NCBI GenBank assembly: GCA_025642075.2
Contig: JAODUO010000434.1
Span: 187,501 to 251,500, forward strand
DNA length: 64,000 bases
Origin: Ridgeia piscesae
Taxonomy: Eukaryota > Annelida > Polychaeta > Sabellida > Siboglinidae
Direction: 5' to 3'
The notes below the pieces were generated by a model, which did not search any database, was not told where the DNA came from, and saw nothing but the letters and a program-made list of their open reading frames with translations. Position numbers and translations under genes: made by a program. Below are positions 12,155-23,383 of the stretch, piece by piece. Every line of letters begins with the position of its first letter. Position 1 is the stretch's first letter.

Positions 12155-15100
12155 TCTGTATCTGTATCTGTATCTTAACTGGCAAAATGTCCTAGGGACA
12201 CATCACGCCAGTGCGCATGGTGGGTCATCTGACTTAATTGTTAAAATGTTGGATTAAACTATTCTGAAATGATTTTAGTGATTTACTTGAGAAGTTTTGA
12301 GGGGAGAGAATTCCATTCCTTAATTGTTTTTGGGGGAAGAAGCTGCTTCCAAATATGTTTGCAGAGTATCAAATTTTGAAGAACTGACTGTCATGTTTAC
12401 GTGAGGTTCTAGTTTGTGTTAAAAGTGATCTGGGGGATATCTATAAGGTTATGTTATTTTGTATATTATGCTTCTTTTAATTTTCTTCTTGTTTGGAGGG
12501 TGTCCCACTGGAGGTCTTTAAAAAGTTGGGTTACTGTTCCTGGTTCTCTAGAATAGTTATGGTAAAAATCTGGCAGCTTGTCTTTGGATTCTTTCTAAGG
12601 TTTTAATATGTTTTAGGGTGGGATCCCATGATCTGATGCATATTCAAGTATTGTCGGACAAGGGTTGTGTGGCTATTGACTTAATGTGGGTTGGGCTTTT
12701 ATTTAGATTTCCCCTAATGACTCCTAGAGTCTGTTGTGCTTTCCCCTAGTTGCATTGTGCTGTAATTTAATGTATTTGATATTTGTACACCAAGATAACA
12801 AGGGATTGAACAGATTTAAGTTGTTGGCCACAGAAGGTGTAAATATTTGGTGTCGGTTTTCTTGAGGTTAATGTCATTGTGAAGCATTTGGTGGGATTAA
12901 TTTCATAAGCCAGTGTTTTGCCATTCCTCAAGTTTGATTAGATCATTTTGGAGGGAGAAATGCATTGTCTGATTTAATTGGTTGATATAGTAGGAGCATC
13001 TGAAAAAAGGGGTTTAAGTGAGATTGTTGGGTAGATCATTTATGTAAAGAAAAAAATCCCCCATTTTGGTTCCTTTACCCCTGGGATTTAATTGGTTTGG
13101 ATGCTGATCCATTTATTACAACCTGTTGAGTTCTTTCTGCAAGGAAGCTTTCTATCCATGACGATATTGGGCCTGTGATGCCATAGTATTTTAGTTTGTG
13201 GATTAGTCTTTTATGTGGAACTTTGTGAATGCTTTAGTGAAGTCTAGAATGGCCATGTCTACAGATTTCTTTTCATCTAGATATTTGATTATGTCATGGA
13301 CAGTTTGAATTAATTGAGTTTTGTTGATCTTTTTGCACGAAAACCATGTTGGTGGTCAGTTAGGATGTGATGTTGTTCAAGGTGTTTCATGATGGGCTTG
13401 AATTTGTGTTCAAGGTTTAGAAACAATTTTAAATTTTTTTTGTATTTTTTTGTTTTTCCCTTTTTTGAAAATTGCTGTTATGTTTGCTTCGTTCCAGGCT
13501 TTTGGGGGCTTACCAAGTCAACTGATGATTGGAAGATATTGTATTATTGGTGTTAGGTGGAGGCTATCTGTTTAGAAACCATGGTGGAATGCCATCTGGT
13601 CCTTGCGTTTTGAGGTGTTAATTTTTGATAGTTGGTCATGTACTCCTTTAAAAATTTTTTGGGTATTTTTCCATGTGGGCTGTCATTCAGATTTGGCAGC
13701 TTGGAATTTCCTTCATATGTAAAGACACTTTTAAGGGTTGCCTAAGGCTTCTGCTTTTTGCTTGTCATCCTAATTATGTTTCCCCGCAATGTTGAGGTCC
13801 CCAATACCCTGGTTATCTTGTCTAAGTTTGGAAATGAAACCCGAATGCTTTCGGGTTTTTCGTTTTTGGTTGTTAGGGAAATTTATTTATATAAAGTCTA
13901 GAGAACGGGGGTTTGTGCATGTCTTTCCTGATGTTCAAAACTCTTGCCAGTCTTCTGGATTTCTAGATATTTTTGCTTTCTTATATAATCGTTTCTTTCT
14001 TTTGCACATTTTTTTTTGAACCAGGGAAGGTTGTATCTGGAAGTTGTAAGACGGACTGGTACATAGTGTTTCATAATGTTGATTTTTTTTCAAGGTTCCC
14101 TTTGTCTTGACTGTCATGTTTTGGTTTAAAGAGAAGTATTATGTGTGAAGTCATCGAGAGATTTCTGGATGTTAAGGTGGTCAGCTTTATTTCTGATGAA
14201 ATGTTTTCGTTTGGGGGGATGTTTGCGTTTGGGTGAGATTTTACATCAATGATAATTGTGTTGTGGTTGCTATGCCGTCTACTACATTTAGTTTCTTTAT
14301 TAACCCAGGTCTATTTGTGAAGACAAGACTAGGATTTGTTGGATTTCCTTGTTTACGGTGGGGTTTATTGACATGGGATTAGTCCATGTTCCTCACGAGG
14401 GGGAGTAGTTTTTGGAGAACGTCATATCCACTGTTAGGTGTGACATGGTGATTTTCCCAGTTTATGTTAGGAAGATTGAAATCGCCGGTAATTATGACAT
14501 TATGTGTGTTTATTTTGTTTCCTAATTTAGATAGAGATAGATCTAGTTCTTCAATTTGAGTTCCCTTTAGAGTCATGTGGGGCACGATAGAAGGTGCATA
14601 TGATTATGGGTTTTATTCCTTTTATTTCAGTTTCTGTCCAAATGCTCTCATTGTTAGTGTTTAAGTTTGTTAGACGAGTTGTGATGAGATCAGCTTTGGA
14701 TATTTGGAATACCCCCCCTCCAGTGGTGCTTGTTTCCCGTCTTTTCTAAAAACATTAAAGTGTTCTGGGAAAATTTCTCCGTTTTTAACTGAGGGGTCTA
14801 ACCATGACCTTTCCCGATTATGTCTGGGTTTTGTGGTTGTTTAGTACTTCGATGTCTGCTGCTTTATTCTTAATGCTTTGGCAGTTTATGAGGATGCACC
14901 GGAAGTTTGGTCTGTTCTTTTGTTTATAGGTTTTTTTGTTATTGGTTGTGTTGTTACTATTGTAGTTGTTTCGTTTGAGTTATGATTGTTTCCATTCAGG
15001 GGGTCAAAAGGGTTTTCCGTCTGGATTTCACTATCTTCGAAGAAGGAATTTGTGAAGTTGAAGTTATTGCAGTCAGGGCAAGCCCAAGAACAGAAGAGTG

Positions 15101-15700
15101 TATTTAATTTTTTGTATGCATTGTCATCTATGGCACAGATTGTGTGTGTATCCATTTTTGGCAGTGGTCACAATGGATTGCTTTGTGGTTATTTAGGACG
15201 TCCCTGTGGCAAATGCCCAGGGTGCAGACAAACTGAACAATCCATGTGTCAAGGTTTGGTAAGTGCTATTAAATTCATGCCTGGATATTCCAGCCATTTT
15301 ATGTGAACTGATTTGTTGCAGTCGTTACAAGTTAGGGGAGTGAATTGGACTTTAGTGATTTCTTACATGAATTACATTTAGAGGGGCCGGGTTTAGCTGG
15401 ATGTCTCCTGAGAGTATTATGCATAAAAGAACAGTGAATTTTGTTGCTGTCTTGTTTGACTTGGGTTTATATGGTGGTGGGGTGATCAGTAGACCAGTGG
15501 AACTATTGGATTTGAGACATTTGGTTGTGGATAGTTTTCCAAAAAAGGGGGTGTACAGGTAATATGTTGTGATAAATTTGTGTCTTTTCTGGCTTTATTG
15601 TTCACATAGACTGTTTCTGTTGTGTTGTTATGAAAGCTCTTCATTTCATGATTTAGTCTAGAGATGATATGCAGACACGCAAACATGAACAGTGAATATT
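12155..15700 (-). mobile_element. Decayed CR1/jockey-like LINE with PHD module, endonuclease and RT
   Basis: Read on the minus strand, the domains fall in order. A zinc-binding stretch (15410-15300) is followed by a PHD-like module (15260-15080) with CDHCQ-WIH-C and WACPDC pairs. An APE-type endonuclease block follows (14379-14585), with IITGDFNLPNINWENH. Then come RT blocks: QHGFRAKRSTKTQLI near 13340, HKRLIHKLKYYGITGPISSWI near 13170, LYINDLPNNLT near 13040 and LERIQRQAA near 12590. The 3' end has a GATACA-type simple tail near 12150-12175. Many frameshifts and stops make it dead. N-terminal PHD modules occur in some CR1-group elements. Confidence 0.85.
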
Positions 15701-15784
15701 TGAAAATACATCTTGAATGGGAGCTAGCGATAACACCAGCGTGATTGATAGTGATTAAGAGTTAATAAAATTACTAATAAATAA

Positions 15785-16145
15785 AATGCATACACTTAGT
15801 TTAAAAATAAATAAATACACACACACTTACCTGTAAATAGACTAAAAAAAGATATATGCACACTATAATAAACAAAATTTAAAGTCGTTCGTTGATAAAA
15901 TAAAACAGACGAAAAGGCCTGTTAGTAGGTCGTTTCTTACGTGATCAGGTTGCGTGATTTGTATTTGTTATTTAATTTTACTGACAGTATGCAGTATTTG
16001 GGAGATATCACCAGACTATGTGTTGACTTAGAATGTATAAATACTATTTTGTTTATACACGGTACACTTAGTTTAAAAATACACACACACACACTTTAAT
16101 AAAGTCGTCTGTTGATAAAACAGGCGAAAAGGCCTGTTAGTTGAT
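15785..16145. repeat. Direct repeat pair beside the PHD LINE
   Basis: A segment with ACACTTAGTTTAAAAAT, ACACACACACTT, AAAGTCGT-GTTGATAAAA and CGAAAAGGCCTGTTAGT occurs at 15790-15932 and, shortened, at 16063-16142. It lies just upstream (minus strand) of the LINE's first zinc-binding block, so it may be a repeated 5' leader. Confidence 0.7.
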
Positions 16146-16780
16146 TTTATCTGATGCTTGACCGAGTTGGTTTGTGGTTGATTGTACTTTGCGCGGTTAT
16201 ATGACCAGGTTATATTCTTTATCGGTTACATATATTATTTAGCACCAATATTGGTACATAATCTTGGTTAATGATTAATTTTGGTTGTAGGTAAAGGTCT
16301 AGCTAGTGATGTGTTGTGTACTTAGCTGTTTAGTAGTTTGGGTTCATTTCCGGTGCGTTTCGTTGTTTTTTTCGTATCCAAGATGGCGAATTAGCGGGAA
16401 ATCAGCAGAATGTTTCAAAGTTCGTTTTTGTCGATTATTGCAGTTTTGTCACGTATCTGATAGGCAATCTCGGTTTAGTACAATATTCCCAATTACTGGT
16501 GAATGTCCTAGGTTACGGTCTTATCTATAAATATGCGTTTTAGGTGAAATTTTGAGCAGCCGTTGTCAAGTTAGTTTATGATCTCACGCATGCGCAACGT
16601 TGCTTCGAATAGGATGTCAAGACTCAAGTTAAGATTACCCGTAATGCAATAAGGTTTCACATTTTCCGACCTAATGATAACAATGCTTACAACGACATGT
16701 TGATTCTTCTCATTAATTTATTAAAATATTGCATTTGGACCATGCGCAATCTATGCAAACACGAACAAAAAAAATTGTGT
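16146..16780. other. No recognisable gene
   Basis: AT-rich. It may include more LINE 5' leader. No motif supported. Confidence 0.5.
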
Positions 16781-16808
16781 TTGTGTGTGTGTGTGTGTGT
16801 GGGTGGGT

Positions 16809-16890
<82 letters not shown>

Positions 16891-16933
16891 TGTGTAATTT
16901 TTTTGTTACGAAAAGATTACGAAGATTTGTGTG

Positions 16934-16969
<36 letters not shown>

Positions 16970-16977
16970 TATGTGTA
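16781..16977. repeat. (GT)n followed by (GTGC)n
   Basis: About 100 bp of GT repeats (with a GGGTGG section at 16799-16811), a 45-bp unique piece, then about ten GTGC units at 16931-16969. Confidence 0.95.
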
Positions 16978-16980
16978 TAT

Positions 16981-17335
16981 CAAGTAGGCAAAGAACAAGC
17001 TAGCAGCTGCACAAGCAAAGATGGAAAGAACCTGTCGTATGTTTGATTGGTCAAGTCAGACGACGGAAAGGGACCAGGACATCAGCAGAATACGAGATAA
17101 CCGATGCACATCACATATCACCACATGGGAATGTAACGAAGGGAAACGATCTAGAGGAAGACCGGCGAGACGATGGAGAGACGAACTAGCCGATTGGGGT
17201 CTACTGGATAGGCAGCGTGTGGAAGAGGACAGCGCAAGACAGACACATCTGGAAACGGCATGTCGTGGCCTACGAACAATCACGGGTCAGTACGGCGGCA
17301 TAGTGACGATGCGACTGTCACAACGTGTGTTTTAG
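16981..17335 (+). mobile_element. RTE-like LINE fragment, RT C-terminus
   Basis: The plus-strand frame carries TSHITTWECNEGKRSRGRPARRWRDELADW, shown here in pieces: RGRPARRWRDEL is the conserved end block of RTE-like elements. The start (CAAAGAAC-AGCTAGCAGC) matches 3265-3290, so this and 3192-3460 are copies of one family. Both begin directly after a GT/GTGC microsatellite. Confidence 0.75.
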
Positions 17336-17459
17336 TCTTTATGACGACGTGTCAGTACGCTATCGATCCGTTGTCCCGCTGATGGATCGTGCCTGGTTGT
17401 TCTAATGCTAGACCTGCTACTGGTGTCTCGTGCATAACATCGACTGGCGCCACCTTACA

Positions 17460-17882
17460 TCACCGACCTGCTTGAACAAAGAGCTACGAGAGTATTACGC
17501 TCAACCAGAAACAATGACTTCTACGTGCCGCCATCTCGCAGCCAATACGATGATCGGGTGTTCTCAGTAGCTGGTCCACGACTGTGGAACCCTCTCCCTG
17601 CCGAGATGAAGAAAACCTGTTGCCTCGTGACTTTTAAAAGACTCACCTATTCCGGGCTGTGTATGAAGTGTAGACACCTGTCAGTTTATTTAATTTGTAT
17701 TTTATGTTTACCTGTTTATTATCTGATACATGGTTTACATTAATTTTACATAATGTCATATTCATTATTATAATTTGTTTATCAATATACCATATATTTT
17801 AATAATAACTCATGTACAGCGCCTCCGAATGGATATTTCTAGATTTATGGCGCTTTACAAATGTTCTTCTTATTATTATAAC
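17460..17882 (+). mobile_element. L2-like LINE 3' end
   Basis: The plus strand reads RVFSVAGPRLWNPLPAEM, the conserved last block of L2/CR1 RTs. After a shift it reads THLFRAVYEV and then an untranslated tail ending GGCGCTTTACAAATG and (TTA/ATT)n. That tail is the standard L2-group 3' end, so the boundary near 17882 is probably genuine. Confidence 0.8.
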
Positions 17883-18689
17883 ACAGCGCTCGCTCTCTCG
17901 GCTGCGCTTGAGTGTGTCTATAGCAACGACGTATCGATTTCCTCACCCAGTCAAAATTGGATAGGCCTATAAAGTACAGTGACGCACTGACATGTATTTA
18001 TGTAGTCACGTGACAAAACAACTACACAGGGTATATACAGACAGTGTCCCAATCCTTTCTATTAAAAAAAGGTTAGAACACATTACACGTCAGTGAATTG
18101 CAACTGTTTTATTGCATCCCAAACTAACCAGGCACGTTTACAGGCACAGCTGAAGTGAAAACAAAGAATATAATTTGTTCATGGTTTGTGCCCGTGAATC
18201 AACTTACGAAAATGCAACGACTGCAGAATCCATCCGTTGAGCACCACGAGATTATGGGACTACATAAAATGGAGAATTGCGCAAACCGAACCACGTTCAG
18301 CCAGGAGGAAGTTAAAGTCATCAACGTGTTCACGAACATATGGGTGTTTGTGCCGTGGCTGCATGATCGTGGGTCCCGGAACCTGAAGTGGGGTGTTTAC
18401 CCCAACACTCATTATTAACATTACACTACAAATATACGCAGATCTGGGGCGTGACACTTACCCCACCCCCACCTATATATTTGGATATAGCAATGCTATG
18501 TCTGCATTACAGTGCTCTGCCTCCTGCATGTTATGGAGTGCCCCCAAACTTTCTGGAGTTAAGAATGTCGCTCCCAATTTATTCAATCCCCCCCCCCCGG
18601 CGCTCCTATGACAGGATCTAACGACTGGGTAAATGTGGTCCTGCCATTGTGACGTCGTGCCGTAATATCGCCCACCAGACCACGATGCC
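17883..18689. other. No recognisable gene
   Basis: Unannotated sequence between a LINE 3' end and the Ty3/gypsy gag remnant. It contains a run of ten C (18589-18598). I looked for a 5' LTR matching 23245-23383 and did not see one. Confidence 0.5.
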
Positions 18690-18816
18690 GATCGCAGTTT
18701 AACCCGCCTGAAAACTCGAGGCCGGCAAAATGGCCGGAATGGAAGGATCAATTTGATCTGTTCCGAAAGCAACGAAGCTAGACAAAGAAGAACAAATAGT
18801 GCAAATTAGCTCCGTC

Positions 18817-18831
18817 GTCTATGCTATGGGG
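18817..18831 (+). repeat. Target-site duplication, left copy
   Basis: GTCTATGCTATGGGG immediately before the LINE insert. It is identical to 19906-19920 and lies in the gag reading frame. Confidence 0.93.
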
Positions 18832-19905
18832 AAGTACACAAGGATTTGTTCTTTACATTCGTAGGTTTGTAGAAAGCGTATGACAGGGTGCCCAGGGATC
18901 TGGTGTATTGGTGTCTGAGAAGGAGAGGGGGTCCCAGAGAAGCTAGTGAGGCTAGTAGAAGGAACATACCATGGAGCATCAACAGTAGTGAGAACCACGC
19001 ATGGCATAACTGACGAGTTTCCCATCAAAGTTGGCCTACACCAGGGATCAGGGCTAAGCCCATTTCTGTTTATATACTAGATGTCATCAGCGAGGAGTAC
19101 CGATGCGGGTTGCCATGTGAACTGCTGTTTGCTGACGATCTGGCAGTAGTAACAGATACAGAGGAGATGCAGAGGAGATGGCGTGTTTGGCAGATTGGGA
19201 TGGAGAGCAAGGGACTAAAAGTCAACATCGGGAAAACGGAAGTAATGGTCAGCAGCAGGAGAGGAACAAAAGCAAACATCAAACAGGCAAGGCACCAGCC
19301 TCAGACAGGTGAATAAATTCAAATATGTAGGTGTCACCATCAGTGAAGAAGGATAATCAGAGGAAGCAGTAAGAGCAAGAGTCAGTGCAGCGTGGGGCAA
19401 GTGGAGTGAGCTATCCGGAGTTATCAGTGACAAGAAAATGCCAAGGAAATTAAAGATCAAGCTCGACATGACTGTCATTAGACCAGTACTTCTGTATGGA
19501 GCAGAATGTTGGACAGTTAGAAAGAAGGAGGAACAGATTCTCGAGAAAACAGAGATGACGATGTTGAGAAGAATTAAAGGTGTAACACTGAGAGACAAAG
19601 TAAAGAGGGTGGACATCAGAAAGGAGCTAGGAGTGAATAGCATACAAGAGAAAGTCGGAGACTACGCTGGTATGGACATTTGCAGAGAATCGAAGAAAAC
19701 AACGAAGTGAGAGCAGTTGTTGACATGATAGTGCCAGGAAAAAGACCATGGGGGAGACCAAGAGGGAGATGGATGGATTGCGTCCGAAGGGATATGCAGG
19801 CACTGCGGATCACCCTGGAAGATGCCCAGGACAGAACATTCTGGAAATCAAGAATTCGGGCCGCTGACCCCACCTAGTGGGGAAAGGCGAAGAAGAAGAA
19901 GAAGA
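18832..19905 (+). mobile_element. 5'-truncated non-LTR LINE inserted in gag
   Basis: The 1074-bp insert reads KAYDRVPRDLVYWCL, then VGLHQGSGLSPFLF, the catalytic LLFADDLAVV, NIGKTEVMVSS, then VIRPVLLYGAECWTV and [16 protein letters not shown], ending AADPT-stop and a (GAA)n tail. This is the RT palm to C-terminus of a common invertebrate RTE-like family. The 5' end is truncated within the RT and there are frameshifts. Exact 15-bp flanking duplications mark the insertion. Confidence 0.93.
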
Positions 19906-19920
19906 GTCTATGCTATGGGG
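19906..19920 (+). repeat. Target-site duplication, right copy
   Basis: GTCTATGCTATGGGG immediately after the (GAA)n tail of the LINE. It is identical to 18817-18831. Confidence 0.93.
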
Positions 19921-20522
19921 CGCGAGGCCAATACCATATACAAGCAATTTACGTTCTGTGATGTTGAGGGTGAAAATCCAGAAAGAAATTACGACATCGT
20001 AATGGAGAAATTTCACCATTATTTTATACCCAAGAAAAATACAATCCACGAAAGAACAAAGTTCAATCAGAGGTGCCAGTTCCCAGGCGAATCAATTGAA
20101 CAATACATAACAAAATGAGGCTGAACATATCAGAAATAGACTGATAGCAAGAATGGCCAACTAAAAGCTATCACAAAAGTTGCAGGTTGAACAAGATGAT
20201 TTAACGCTTGAAAATGCAGCGGACATTGCGAGACACTGGGAATTGGTGAAAATGCAAAACGCCTCAGCGGTGGATGCTGCTAGATGGGGGAGACAACAGA
20301 AAAAACAAACAGTCAGTTCTGACAACAAATGCACACGTTGCGGACACAAACACATATCGACAATTGGTGCAGAATGCAGGAAATGTGGCAAGAAGGGACA
20401 TTTTGTGTCAGTGTGCCGGGCAAAATATATCCACGAAGTCAAAACAGTTCTTCAATGTGCACGAGACTTGTCTACTTCATACGGTCTGTATAGTGTGAAG
20501 ACTCTGAGGGTGAGCTTCGAGG

Positions 20523-23131
20523 GTGACACTTCCGCAAATTGAGTCCAAGATTGACTCAGGCGCAGATACGTCAATAATGTCTGAAGAAACCAACAATGCC
20601 ATGAGGCCGAGACAGTTATTTCACTTCTGTATTGTCGTCGTCAGTGCAAAAGCAAACAAATTTCCGAGGTGCAGTGTTGCCAGCCGCAGGGGCTTCATTC
20701 TCAAATTTGACGAGTTTGAGGAGACATTCGATGACATTGGATGTCTAAACACTGATCCAGTAAGAATTGTGCTGAGGTGTGAGGCTGAGCCGTACGCTCT
20801 GAGCGTAGCCAGGTGCGTGTCGATACCACTGCAACCCAAGGTGAAGGAGGAACTGGACAGTCTGCAAGCAGCATGAGTTATTGTGGCCATCACCAAGCCA
20901 ACATCATGGTGCCAGTCATGAAGAAATCGGAAAACGTCCGCATCTGCGTTGACTTAAAGAAGCTCAATGAAGAGGTGAAGCGAGAAACCTTTGTTCTGCC
21001 GACAACAGACGACGTCACATCAAAGCTGGCTGATGCGACAGTATTCACCTCTATCGACGCCGTCATTGGTTTTTATCAAATACTACTATATAAGGACAGT
21101 CAATAATTTACAACATTCATCACATCATTTGGCCGCTACTGTTTGCGTCATTCGGTATCACGTCAGCACCTGAACTCTTCATGCGGAAGATGTCAGTTGT
21201 TCGAAGGGGTAGAAGGCGTGTTCAGCTACATGGATGATCCTGGTCTTTGGCAAAGACCATAAGGAGCACGACCGCCGCCTAGAGACTGTCATGAAAATTG
21301 TCGAGATGTCTGTTCTCAGACTGAACAAAGGCAAGTGTTTGTTCAGACAAACAGAACTCAAGTTCTTGGGTCACACATTTACCGCAGACGGAATCGTTGC
21401 TGATCCAGAAAAGATCGCTGCCAAGTCATGGGAATGGTCCACGTCCTAGGTTCATACCTACCAGACCTACACAGCGTCACACGTCCTCTGAATGACCTTC
21501 TGAAAGATGACACAGTTTGGGCATGGGGACCTGCTTGTCAAGATGAAGATGTTGGTAGCCTCAACACCGATACTGGTGTACTACAACGCGACAGGGTCAA
21601 CCTGTGTAGGTGCCGATGTCAGTTCCTACGGTATTGGAGGTGTGCTCATGCAAGATCACGGTGGGGGAAGTATGAATCCAGTGGCGTTCTGTCGAGAATG
21701 TCGATCCCTGCCGGGCAACGGTAGGCACAAATAGAAAAGGAATGCTCAGCGAGTGTGTGGGCATGCGAGTAGTTTGACAGATTTCTCTGTGGTCTGGAAG
21801 AATTTAAACTGCTCACGGCCAGGGTGTCTGTGTGGTGGCCAGGGTGTCCGTGTGGTGGCCAGGGTGTCCGTGTGGTGGCCAGGGTGTCCGTGTGGTGGCC
21901 AGGGTGTCCGTGTGGTGGCCAGGGTGTTTGTGTGGTGGCCAGGGTGTCCGTGTGGTGGCCAGGGTGTCCGTGTGGTGGCCAGGGTATCCGTCTGGTGGCC
22001 AGGGTGTCCGTGTAGTGGCCAGGGTGTCCGTGTGGTGGCCAGTGTGTCCGTGTGGTGGCCATGGTGTCTGTGTGGTGGCCAGGGTGTCCGTGTGGTGGCC
22101 AGTGTGTCCGTGTGGTGGCCAGGGTGTCTGTGTGGTGGCCAGGGTGTCTGTGTGGTGGCCAGGGTGTCTGTGTGGTGGCCAGGGTGTCCGTGTGGTGGCC
22201 AGGGTGTCTGTGTGGTGGTCAGGGATACCGCGCGACATCAAGCACAGAGTGGGTGCTTGCGAACATTGTCAAGTCAACAAACCGAGCCACTGATGACAAC
22301 TCCTCTACTCACAGGACCATGGCAGAGAGTAGCAGTGGACCTATGTTTGTCTTAAGGAAATGACTACATGGTAGTAGTGGACTACTACTATAGGTGGCAA
22401 TTGCTGCTTGCATTGCGAAGTTAAAGGATATCTTCGCCCGATTTGGCACAGTAACTGAACTGGTGTCTGATAACGCTCCCCAATTCTCGTCCTCAGAATC
22501 CAAGTCATTTGCAGAGAAGTGTGGATTTTACACACGTGACGTCGAGTCCGACCTGCCAAATGCCAACGGAGAAGTTGAGCGAGCTGTGCAAACGGCCAAA
22601 ATGATTCTCAAACAGGATGATCCTTGGCTGGGCCTGGTGGTTTACCGAGACACAAGATGCAGTCCTGCACAACTAATGATGGACCGTCACATCCGTACGA
22701 TCTTGTCAACTCTTCCTACTGCACTCCGGCTAAGATGGCCCAACCAGGACCTGCTGCGTCAGAGGGACTTTGAATCTTAGTTGACATATCAGCGCAACTA
22801 TGATCGACACTACAGAGTACGTCCACTACCTCCACTGTCACTAGGAGACACAGTGAGGGTCAGATCGGACAATGACACGCCGCGGTCATACACAGTCCAG
22901 GCGAAATCTGGCGTGTATCGTAGAAACAGACGACATCTCAGAATCGTGCCGCAGTCACCAGAAACATTGTCCCGTGTTCCTGTCGATCAGCCTCAACTGA
23001 CAGTTGAGCCGACAGAGACTGCAACTGGCGAAGTGCCACTGGACCAGTCTCCAGTGTCCGCCAGTCCAATGCTGCGTCGATCAGTTAGGTCGATAATAAG
23101 ACCTGCGAGACTCATTGAAAAATGGCAATAA
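20523..23131 (+). pseudogene. pol: Ty3/gypsy pol (protease, RT, RNase H, integrase), decayed
   Basis: Protease: IDSGADTS near 20547-20570. RT: ICVDLKKLNEEV near 20940 and YMDD at 21227-21238, with an in-frame TAA near 21103 and a frameshift after it; KFLGHTFTADGI follows. RNase H: VYYNATGSTCVGADVSSYGIGGVL near 21575-21650, where Asn replaces the first catalytic Asp expected in such elements. Integrase: the CEHC half of the zinc module near 22258; VSDNAPQFSS near 22470 with one catalytic Asp; GEVERAVQTAK near 22570 with the catalytic Glu. A C-terminal tail with LGDTVRVR ends at 23131. The copy is non-autonomous. Confidence 0.88.
21817..22220 (+). repeat. 20-bp minisatellite inside pol
   Basis: About twenty copies of ggccagggtgtccgtgtggt with occasional C/T variants, between the RNase H and integrase segments of the retroelement. 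Because 20 is not a multiple of 3, each frame cycles through the same 20-residue peptide. All frames are therefore open, and the long open stretches are not evidence of coding. Confidence 0.97.
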
Positions 23132-23231
23132 TTACTCATTGAAAAATGACAATACTTACTCATTGAAAAAAGACACTACTTACTCAGTGAAAAATGACAA
23201 TGATTACTCATTGAAGAATGACAATGATTAC
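23114..23231 (+). repeat. 24-bp direct repeats before the polypurine tract
   Basis: About five copies of a 24-bp unit (TTACTCATTGAAAAATGACA core) spanning the end of pol and the gap before the polypurine tract. Confidence 0.85.
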
Positions 23232-23232
23232 T

Positions 23233-23383
23233 AAAAGGGGAAGATGTCATGATCATGAGTAGTGCTACCACCTGGCGATTATGCGGAGAGAGTCGGCCTG
23301 GTTGACCTGGAATATAAATGTGTTAATTACATCTGTTGTTTTGTACTACTAGTAGTAAGTACCAGCCAAAGAACAGAACATTA
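23233..23383 (+). repeat. Polypurine tract and putative 3' LTR
   Basis: AAAAGGGGAAGA (23233-23244) directly precedes TGTCATGATC (23245), as at a U3 boundary. A TATAAAT follows at 23311-23320. The 3' limit is not fixed without a second LTR; 23383 is a guess from the AACATTA end. Confidence 0.55.

Larger units (their letters stand above)
18690..20480 (+). pseudogene. gag: Ty3/gypsy gag, split by a LINE
   Basis: The first part (18690-18831) reads WPEWKDQFDLFRK, then shifts frame and continues to the insertion point in VVYAMG. The frame resumes at 19921 with REANTIYKQFTF and continues through a capsid-like stretch (EKFHHYFIPKKN). At 20375-20416 it shows C-x2-C-x4-H-x4-C (CRKCGKKGHF...VC), the nucleocapsid knuckle, with a second C-x2-C pair just before it. 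A stop at 20116 and further shifts show decay. Confidence 0.85.
18690..23383 (+). mobile_element. Broken Ty3/gypsy retrotransposon
   Basis: Gag, a CCHC knuckle, protease, RT, RNase H, integrase, polypurine tract and a putative short 3' LTR occur in the order of a Ty3/gypsy element (RNase H before integrase). Gag is interrupted by a later LINE insertion, pol has an in-frame stop and several frameshifts, and a 20-bp minisatellite occupies the RNase H-integrase link. No 5' LTR is visible, so the copy is probably truncated. It lies about 1.2 kb beyond the stop codon of the minus-strand RPP38 gene. Confidence 0.9.
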
